Below, piece by piece: positions 54,863 to 61,662 of a DNA stretch of 64,000 nt. The first letter of the stretch is position 1. Every line of letters starts with the position of its first letter. Made by a program: the position numbers and the translations under genes. The DNA is taken from contig NZ_JALEGS010000049.1 in the NCBI RefSeq assembly GCF_022763345.1, forward strand, positions 124,001 through 188,000, in the 5' to 3' direction. Under the pieces are notes generated by a model. The model saw nothing but the letters and a program-made list of their open reading frames with translations, was not told where the DNA came from and searched no databases. This DNA is from Phaeodactylibacter sp. GTDB taxonomy: Bacteria; Bacteroidota; Bacteroidia; Chitinophagales; Saprospiraceae.

Positions 54863-56068
54863 ATGGACAACAACAAGACAACGTCAGTACTGGAAGCCGC
54901 CCGGGCCTATACTCAGGAGCGTTTCCAGTCTGGTCTGACTGCCGACCACCAATACCACAATCAGGGGCATACCGAACGGGTATGCAAAGCGGTGCTGGAC
55001 CTGGGGCAGTCAGCAGGGCTTGCAGGGTACCAGTTGGAAATCCTGGAACTCGCTGCCCTTTTCCACGACCTGGGCTTTACGGAAACCTACGAAGGGCACG
55101 AAGCGGTGAGCCGGCAACTGGCCGATCAGTTCTTGTCCGGTCAGGCGTATGAAGAGGAGCGCAAAGCGGAGGTGCTCAACCTGATCGATGTAACGTTCCC
55201 GCCAAAGGTGCCACAAACGCAGCTCGAAAAAATCATGTGCGATGCTGACCTGAGCAACCTCGGCAGCCCGCATTACTTCGAGTACCTACAGGCTCTTCGC
55301 CACGAGTGGAAGACTTTTCTCAACCAGGAGTACACCGATGAAGCCTGGTACAGACTCAACTATAAATTCGTCAAAAACCACCGCTTTTACACCGCTGCGG
55401 CTGTAGAAGCCTACGACAAACAATGGAATACCAACCGAAAGCAGTTGAAACAGCTCAGAGATGAGCACCGCAGCCCGGCCCTGGGCAATGATAAACCGGC
55501 CAAGCCGGAGCAAGCCAAGCTGGCTGGGGCTATCAGTGATAGCAAAAGTGCGCAGACCATGTTTAAAACCAGCCTGCGCAACCATCTCGACCTTAGCGCG
55601 CTTGCGGACAACAAGGCCAACATCATGTTGAGTGTGAATGCGCTGATCGTTACCATCGTTATGCCGCTTGCCAGCTCCTACGTCAGTGAGCATCCTCAAT
55701 TGGTGATCCCAATGCTGGTGCTTTTAGTGACTTGCCTGACCTCTATGGTATTTGCAACCTTAGCTACCCGGCCCATCAAAATGAGTGGAGAGACCAGCCG
55801 GGAAGCCATTTCAAGCGGTACATCGAACCTCTTCTTTTTCGGCAACTTTTTCAAAATGGACTATCCGCAATACGAGTCTGGCATGCTTGAAATTATTTCC
55901 GATAATAAAAAACTAGACAGCTCAATTATGCGGGATTTGTACTTTCTCGGGCGCTCGCTTGGGCGAAAGTACCGACTGCTACGGGTATGCTACACCATTT
56001 TTATGATTGGTATTATTACCACTGTTCTAGCTTACGGCCTGCTGATCTGGATCAGCTCTGCTACTTGA
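54863..56068 (+). CDS. HD phosphohydrolase domain fused to Pycsar-effector-like (PycTM/DUF5706) membrane domain
   Basis: A 401-residue protein. The N-terminal HD domain (about residues 15-190) has the metal-binding pattern: YHNQGHTERV (His32, His36), FHDLGF (His68, Asp69) and CDADLSNLG (Asp127/Asp129). After a linker (190-235) comes the signature of the Pycsar effector family: LRNHLDLSALADNKANIMLSVN (shown in part; residues 238-259), leading into two close TM helices (about 255-275 and 280-300), a soluble loop and a last TM helix (374-397). In Pycsar defence, a membrane effector with this domain is triggered by cCMP/cUMP and damages the membrane. HD domains hydrolyse phosphoesters, so this protein might make, sense or remove a nucleotide signal. 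No cyclase lies nearby. Its stop overlaps the convergent gene by eight bases. Confidence 0.85.
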   Translation: MDNNKTTSVLEAARAYTQERFQSGLTADHQYHNQGHTERVCKAVLDLGQSAGLAGYQLEILELAALFHDLGFTETYEGHEAVSRQLADQFLSGQAYEEERKAEVLNLIDVTFPPKVPQTQLEKIMCDADLSNLGSPHYFEYLQALRHEWKTFLNQEYTDEAWYRLNYKFVKNHRFYTAAAVEAYDKQWNTNRKQLKQLRDEHRSPALGNDKPAKPEQAKLAGAISDSKSAQTMFKTSLRNHLDLSALADNKANIMLSVNALIVTIVMPLASSYVSEHPQLVIPMLVLLVTCLTSMVFATLATRPIKMSGETSREAISSGTSNLFFFGNFFKMDYPQYESGMLEIISDNKKLDSSIMRDLYFLGRSLGRKYRLLRVCYTIFMIGIITTVLAYGLLIWISSAT

Positions 56069-57104
56069 TCATATCCCGTGGCGGAGACAGGAATAAACCT
56101 ACACGGAAGTAGGGTTGGGGTGAAGTACGGGCGCGGAAATTATAAGTGGCATCAAGGGTGTTGTCAAAGCGGGCCCGCCTTGGGATGAGATAACCTGTTT
56201 CAGCGGTAAACCAAATCCAGGAATAAAGCTTTCTGTCATAAGTTGCTTTTAGCGCAATCTCGGCGTGCCGGAAGTAGTAGGGAGTCATACCCTGGGTTTC
56301 CGGCTGCAACAAATCAAGGGCGTAAGAACGGCTCTGGTATTCCACACCAAAGAGCAGTAGGTTGGTAGGTGAAAAATTGTAGCGCATCATGATTTGAACC
56401 GGTAGTACCGTCTCAATGCCCCATTTTTCGTTAAAAGTTTGATTAAATACGCCAAAGGGAAGAATAGCCGTATTGAAAAAATTGCGCCCGAACATCAGCC
56501 CAATGCCCCACTCCAGGTCTTCCCGTTCCTTGAAGCCCACTGCTGCCAGACCACTGTAGGTGGCGTAACGTGGATCGAAATTCATCATCTGCTCGTAATC
56601 CCCCCGGTAAGAAGTACGCAAGCGCAGACCACCGTAGACCCGCTCGTTAAATGACTTGGTGATGTAGACAGAATATTTATTGGTACGCAGCGCTTTGCCA
56701 TTAAGCGATTCGAAAAGCTCCTGATTGAAGTAGCCAATGCGGTCAAAATGGACTGATTCCTGTTGGTATTCATAGCCTGCCAATACTTTCAGGCTGGGCG
56801 CATTGACGATAGGAATTTTGATTTTAGCACGAAACTGCTCGATATAGTCGATTTCGCTGGCATTGGCACCCTCTATACCGCCAGCGCGGGGCGCAAGGTT
56901 TTGATCTCCTACCATAGTCCGCTCAATGAGCAGCCCGCGGCCGCGAGACTTATTGACCACCCCGGGGCGGCAAAAACCTGTACAATCTTTCGTTAGATCA
57001 ATGTCTTCCTTCTCAGTAAAGGACAAGGACTGCCCATAAATGCTTTGCCATGGAGCGGCAAAGATCAACATGAGTAACCCTATCAAAGAACGAATTTTGA
57101 TCAT
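56061..57104 (-). CDS. Outer-membrane beta-barrel protein (DUF6268-like)
   Basis: A 347-residue exported protein with a signal peptide (about 1-25, ending IYGQ) and a long series of amphipathic strands (YSVYITKSFNERVYGGLRLR, WGIGLMFGRNFFNTAILPFG and similar). It resembles DUF6268, a Bacteroidota outer-membrane barrel family of unknown function. It has an almost ideal Bacteroidota promoter at 57157-57185. Its 3' end overlaps the convergent HD-PycTM gene. Confidence 0.72.
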   Translation of the reverse strand: MIKIRSLIGLLMLIFAAPWQSIYGQSLSFTEKEDIDLTKDCTGFCRPGVVNKSRGRGLLIERTMVGDQNLAPRAGGIEGANASEIDYIEQFRAKIKIPIVNAPSLKVLAGYEYQQESVHFDRIGYFNQELFESLNGKALRTNKYSVYITKSFNERVYGGLRLRTSYRGDYEQMMNFDPRYATYSGLAAVGFKEREDLEWGIGLMFGRNFFNTAILPFGVFNQTFNEKWGIETVLPVQIMMRYNFSPTNLLLFGVEYQSRSYALDLLQPETQGMTPYYFRHAEIALKATYDRKLYSWIWFTAETGYLIPRRARFDNTLDATYNFRARTSPQPYFRVGLFLSPPRDMIK

Positions 57105-57156
57105 ACTAAACCTGTCTGATTTTTCTTTTTGACGGCGGCTCCGGGAATAGTCACTG

Positions 57157-57185
57157 CAAAATTAGCAAACGAATCAACTTGCAAA
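57157..57185 (-). promoter_or_regulatory. Near-ideal Bacteroidota promoter of the DUF6268-like gene
   Basis: On the minus strand TTTG (57182-57185) and TAATTTTG (57157-57164, exact TAnnTTTG) are 17 bases apart, 53 bases before the start codon at 57104. This is the clearest promoter in the window. Confidence 0.72.
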
Positions 57186-57299
57186 CTTATTATTTTGTGT
57201 TTTGCTTCTTCCCGGCAAAAGCGGTATCTCCTGCTTTATTATCAAAAAAGAATCAGGGGTTAAATGTTCCTTTCGGGGTGTTAAAGTCTGTTACCGCTA

Positions 57300-59702
57300 T
57301 TAGTATTTTACGGTAAACCGAAGGGCTCGCAGCCCCTGTACACCCTGTAGTTTACCGATTTTGAGGTCCTCAATTTCTTCGGTAATGTACCCTTCGGAAA
57401 TGAGGTAGTCCGCATATTCAAGGTACTCTTGCTTATCTTTCTCCTGCAAATAAACAATAGCAACTTTCCCCCCCTGTGTCAGCCGCTCATCTGTACCTTC
57501 GATCAGCGCTTTGTCAATGCGCTTCTTCAGTATCTCGTATCGGACATTGTAGGCACCGTCTACGTCAAATTGTTTTTCGTCCATCCGGAAACGGATAGAC
57601 AGAGGATTGGAGTAAGTAAAGATCAGTTGCGCGGTGGTGAGGGGTACGGGCAGGTCGGCTTGTAAATCTTCCACGAGGCGGGTCACTTCGCACATGTCAA
57701 TAAACTGCCAGAGCCGGAGATTGCGCAGGTGCATAGGCTTGAACGTGCCGGATTTGAGCAGGGACTGCCCGGCGTAGATGTCGTACTCCACACCATCCGT
57801 TTTGTAGCGCTCAAAGTAGTGGGGGACAATCTTTTGGGCTGCCTCCTGCTGATCTTCCAGATAGCGGGCTATAGTGGAATTGATCATGGATACGCTATCC
57901 TCGTATTTTCTGCGTTCCTGGTACACAATGCCCAGGTCGGCATCAATGTAGTTGAAATAGTGGCGGACCTTGGCTTGCATGGAAGGGTACCGGCTTCTGA
58001 TGTCCTCAAGCACCGGGTGTATTTCGTCCTTCAGCCAGGAAACGATCCTGGACTCGTCGTTGGAGTTGAAGTCTTCCAGTACGCCTTTAAGGTTGCGTTC
58101 AGCCGCAGTCCGGTATTGGTTGAGCAAAGGGTAGCGGCCCATGCCAATTGCTACATCCAGGAGGTCCAGCAGCAGGTGCAGGTTTTCCGAAAGGTCGGCT
58201 TGTATGGCATGGTTCCGCCGGTCAGAGGAGCTTACAATATCCGCCTGTGCATAGAGCGGGTGCACATCCCGGAAGGCAATGGGCGGTGCGGTGGCATTTT
58301 TGCCCTCCGCCTCTCGCTTTTCCAGCAAGTTGTAGGAGGTTTCAATAAATTTCCACTCCACGCTCGGGTGGATAGCAGTATATTGCTCCCGGATGATGGC
58401 CTCAATCTGATTGTCGATCTCATCCCGGCTGCGTTCCACCGCCATACTAAATAAACTGACCAGCTCCCGGAATTTAAGCTCTACAAAGCTGTGCAGTTCG
58501 TAGGGCTTAGGCGAGCCGATTTCGAGCAGGCCGATAATGCGCTCTTTTTTGTTCAGCAAGGGCGCAACGATGATGCTGCGGATGCCCTTTTTGAGCAGGC
58601 CCTCTTCGATCGGGGTCTTATCTTTTATCCTTTCCAGGTCTTCTATCAGCACGATTTCCCGGTACTTACAGGCTTTCTCATAGATGGAGCCTGCGTTGTC
58701 CTCCGCCAGTAAGTCTGCCTGCTCCTCGGCAAGAAAGTCATATCGGATTTTATACTGATGGGCGACCTGATACTCTTTGGGGTAGTCAATCGCCGTAACG
58801 CCCATCTGCAAGCCAGGGATGTCAAAGAAGGTTCGGACAAGGCCTTCCAGCCGGCTGACCTTTTCTTCCTGCACCACAGCATTTCTTTCCAGCAGGGAAA
58901 ACTTAAGCCTGGACAAGGCCTCTTCCTCCGTGATATCGATCAGCGTACCGATGGTGAAGCCCTGGAACTCGAAGTTTTCCGGGGGCAGGTACTTCATCCA
59001 AAGCTCTACATCGTACACATTGCCTAGCAGCTCGTTGATCTGTTCCTGGCTGAGGGGTTTTAGCGGCTTTAGCTTTACTATCCTCATGTAGTCTGTGTCG
59101 AGGCGGGTTTTGTAATGCCGCTCCATGCCCGTCTCCGGGTTGGAAATAGAGATCGACAGGGGCGATCCGATTTTTAGATCGGTACCGTAGTAGGTATTCA
59201 GGATGAAGCTGCAGGCGCTGATCACCATAGAGCAGAAGGTGAAGCCTGGCTTGTGGTTGATGACATACTTGAAATTTTTAGCCCGGATGTGCTCCTCCAG
59301 GGCTGGCGTCATGTATATCGGTGCCATTTCGAAGGGCGCCGACACCTTGATCAGCTGATTTCGGCGCAGGGCAGGAGGGATGACCATCAGCATGAGCAAG
59401 TCGATAATATCCTTATGTTTTCCCAGCTGTCTGCGGTCTTCAATGGGCTGCCATAACTCCGGCGCATCCTTCAGGCGGTCCATCACGAACTGCCCTACCC
59501 CTGACTCTACCGGGTTGTCGCTTTCTGCCTTCTCTTTGATCATCTCCAGCAAAGGAGCCAGGCTGAGCTTGAACCGGAAAGGCATTTCCCCGATATCGAG
59601 TTGCTCCAGCACATTCCATTCTTCATCTACAACGGCCTGCCGGGCGTGTGGCTGTGTCTTCGGGGGCTTCACAGGTAAGTCGATTTCTTCCATAGTATGC
59701 AA
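57300..59702 (-). CDS. Large GAF-domain protein without a recognised output domain
   Basis: An 800-residue, mostly soluble cytoplasmic protein with no signal peptide. A GAF domain is visible at about residues 290-430 (YREIVLIEDLERIKDKTPIEEGLL, then GIRSIIVAPLLNKKERIIGLLEIGSP, in parts), near a long N-terminal region (1-260) and a C-terminal half (430-800) I cannot assign. GAF domains bind small ligands such as cyclic nucleotides. No histidine kinase, GGDEF, cyclase or HTH domain is seen. The start could be ATG 59693. The gene is 195 bases upstream of the DUF6268 gene and two genes from the HD-PycTM gene. Confidence 0.75.
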   Translation of the reverse strand: MHTMEEIDLPVKPPKTQPHARQAVVDEEWNVLEQLDIGEMPFRFKLSLAPLLEMIKEKAESDNPVESGVGQFVMDRLKDAPELWQPIEDRRQLGKHKDIIDLLMLMVIPPALRRNQLIKVSAPFEMAPIYMTPALEEHIRAKNFKYVINHKPGFTFCSMVISACSFILNTYYGTDLKIGSPLSISISNPETGMERHYKTRLDTDYMRIVKLKPLKPLSQEQINELLGNVYDVELWMKYLPPENFEFQGFTIGTLIDITEEEALSRLKFSLLERNAVVQEEKVSRLEGLVRTFFDIPGLQMGVTAIDYPKEYQVAHQYKIRYDFLAEEQADLLAEDNAGSIYEKACKYREIVLIEDLERIKDKTPIEEGLLKKGIRSIIVAPLLNKKERIIGLLEIGSPKPYELHSFVELKFRELVSLFSMAVERSRDEIDNQIEAIIREQYTAIHPSVEWKFIETSYNLLEKREAEGKNATAPPIAFRDVHPLYAQADIVSSSDRRNHAIQADLSENLHLLLDLLDVAIGMGRYPLLNQYRTAAERNLKGVLEDFNSNDESRIVSWLKDEIHPVLEDIRSRYPSMQAKVRHYFNYIDADLGIVYQERRKYEDSVSMINSTIARYLEDQQEAAQKIVPHYFERYKTDGVEYDIYAGQSLLKSGTFKPMHLRNLRLWQFIDMCEVTRLVEDLQADLPVPLTTAQLIFTYSNPLSIRFRMDEKQFDVDGAYNVRYEILKKRIDKALIEGTDERLTQGGKVAIVYLQEKDKQEYLEYADYLISEGYITEEIEDLKIGKLQGVQGLRALRFTVKY

Positions 59703-59940
59703 TGCTTATTCTCCTAGTAAACGTACCACAGGAGGCTTTGGATGTGGAAAGTAGAGAAACGGGGTGTTTTTCCCGATTGAGGTCGCTTGTGGGACTACAA
59801 GGAAGCGTCCTGGTTTAACGATGGGTTTACAATCTTAATATTGGAGTGCGGATAAATTAAGGTTTAATTAAAGTCTCTGATTGTCAGCGGGTTGCAGGTG
59901 GTTGGTAACTTGCGTTTTTTCGGAAATCAATTCTAAACAA

Positions 59941-61563
59941 ATGAAGAACATTACACTTACACTCACGACTCTTATGGTGCTTGCATTGCAGTCTGTCAAT
60001 GCACAAAGCTTGGAGTTTTCCCGCTATATCATGGCGACTGACACCATCACAGATGAAGGCGTAACCTTCGCTGCTTCTTCTGATGATGCAGAACAGGAGA
60101 ACGATGCCATTGATGCGCTGTTTGATGACGATATTGATGCGGGTTGGGAAGGCGCACCTGAAGACTTTAATATTCTATCCTGCGGTCTCCGTTTCCGCGA
60201 TATTTGCATCCCGAAAGGAGCTCGTATTGACTCTGCCTTTATCGTGGTTTATTCACACGAAGCGAAGACTGCCGAAGACGTGGCGGAACTCACTATCTAC
60301 GGCAATGATGTTGATGATGCCGAAACCTTCACCGAGGATGCCCTCATCACCGACCGTACTTACACTCAGGAACGCGTAGAATGGACCGTAGCTGAGGAAT
60401 GGGGCCTGTGGACTGAAGAGCGTACGCCGGACCTTTCCAATATCGTTCAGGAAATCATTGACCGGGACGGCTGGAACTTTGGCAATTCCCTCGCCTTTAT
60501 CATCGAGGGGGAAAATCAGGGCCCAAGCGAAGTGGAGAATGCCCGCGAATTTGAATCTTTTGAGAATATTGCTGACCCTGAAGATGGAGGCGATGGCCAA
60601 AACAAGCCGGAGCGTATACCGCAACTGTTCATTTATTACACTGTAGAATCCGCAGAACTGCAAATCCCCATCGTAGCTACAGACACGATCACCGATGAAG
60701 GCGTAACCTTTGCCGCCTCCTCCGATGATGCCGAGCAGGAAAACGATGCCATTGATGCCTTGTTTGACGATGACATTGATGCCGGCTGGGAAGGAGCGCC
60801 CGAAGACTTCAACGTCCTCTCTTGTGGCCTGCGTTTCCAAAACCTGTGCATCCCCAAAGGTGCCCGTATCGATTCTGCTTTCATTGAAGTCCACTCTCAT
60901 GAGGCAAAGACTGCTGAAGATGTGGCGGAGCTGACCATCTATGGCAATGACGTGGACCATGCTGAAACCTTCACTGAAGACGCCCTCATCACAGACCGTA
61001 CCTACACCAATGCCGTGGTCGAATGGACCGTGGCAGAAGAGTGGGGGCTGTGGACTAAGCACCGCACGCCGGATTTATCCAGCATTGTGCAGGAACTTGT
61101 AGACCGGGATGGTTGGGATGCTGGAAATGCGATTGCATTCATTATCGAGGGCCGAAACCAGGGCGCAAGCGAGGTAGAAAATGCCCGTGAATTTGAATCC
61201 TACGAAAACATCGCCGATCCAGAAGACGGGGGCGACGGTCAAAATAAGCCGGAGCGCGTTCCACGCCTATATGTATACTACTCTTCTCCTAATGTAACAT
61301 CAGTCCGGGAAGTGTTTACACCTACTGTTGAGCCACTCAAAGTCTTCCCCAACCCTGCAACCGAGATGGTTACCGTAGAATTGGACACAGACGAACCATC
61401 GGTTATCCTGTTGTTCAACAGCAACGGGCAGCTGATGCGTCAGCACCAAAGTGATTGGGGGCAGCAGCAGCAAATTGACATCGCTGGTTTTGCCAAAGGC
61501 ATGTATTACCTGCAGGCTCGTCAGAATGGCAAGCTGTATGCGCAAAAGTTAATCATCGAGTAA
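59941..61563 (+). CDS. T9SS-secreted protein with two 214-residue tandem repeats
   Basis: A 540-residue cargo protein: signal peptide (about 1-21, ending VNAQ), two tandem repeats (from about residue 32, period 214 residues) and a T9SS sorting domain from about residue 460 (VFPNPATEMVTVEL, ending QKLIIE). Each repeat starts ATDTITDEGVTFAASSDDAEQ (shown in part), contains RIDSAFI.V.SHEAKTAEDV and a VEWTVAEEWGLWT block, and resembles DNRLRE/CBM96-like beta-sandwich domains. The two copies are nearly identical over long stretches. The frame is open from 59881; ATG 59941 starts the signal peptide. Confidence 0.85.
   Translation: MKNITLTLTTLMVLALQSVNAQSLEFSRYIMATDTITDEGVTFAASSDDAEQENDAIDALFDDDIDAGWEGAPEDFNILSCGLRFRDICIPKGARIDSAFIVVYSHEAKTAEDVAELTIYGNDVDDAETFTEDALITDRTYTQERVEWTVAEEWGLWTEERTPDLSNIVQEIIDRDGWNFGNSLAFIIEGENQGPSEVENAREFESFENIADPEDGGDGQNKPERIPQLFIYYTVESAELQIPIVATDTITDEGVTFAASSDDAEQENDAIDALFDDDIDAGWEGAPEDFNVLSCGLRFQNLCIPKGARIDSAFIEVHSHEAKTAEDVAELTIYGNDVDHAETFTEDALITDRTYTNAVVEWTVAEEWGLWTKHRTPDLSSIVQELVDRDGWDAGNAIAFIIEGRNQGASEVENAREFESYENIADPEDGGDGQNKPERVPRLYVYYSSPNVTSVREVFTPTVEPLKVFPNPATEMVTVELDTDEPSVILLFNSNGQLMRQHQSDWGQQQQIDIAGFAKGMYYLQARQNGKLYAQKLIIE
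60034..61290 (+). repeat. Tandem repeat, two copies, period 642 bases
   Basis: Copy 1 begins at 60034 and copy 2 at 60676, in frame, so each unit is 214 codons. Protein identity is very high in the first 55 residues of the unit, while many synonymous third-position changes separate the DNA copies. This points to an old duplication held under protein-level constraint. Confidence 0.85.
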
Positions 61564-61603
61564 GCATTTTCCGGGAGTAGCCTTTGGGTTATCCTGCTTT
61601 CCC

Positions 61604-61638
61604 GCCTGTAGAACCGGCTTTTAGCCGGCTCTACAGGC
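61604..61638 (+). terminator. Long hairpin between the tandem-repeat gene and the TonB receptor
   Basis: GCCTGTAGA (61604-61612) pairs with TCTACAGGC (61630-61638), and CCGGCT (61614-61619) with AGCCGG (61623-61628), around a TTT loop: about 15 bp of stem with two single-base bulges. No T-run follows (ATTGCTGTTT), so termination is plausible but not certain. Confidence 0.6.
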
Positions 61639-61662
61639 ATTGCTGTTTAAATCTATATCCTC

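Noticed and set aside
54863..56068. A complete Pycsar operon
   Set aside because: No adenylate/guanylate-cyclase-type gene (PycC) lies on either side within the window, so only an effector-like protein can be claimed.
60034..61290. Tandem repeat considered as an assembly duplication
   Set aside because: The two units differ at many synonymous positions and at some residues, so they are not a copied read; the duplication is biological.
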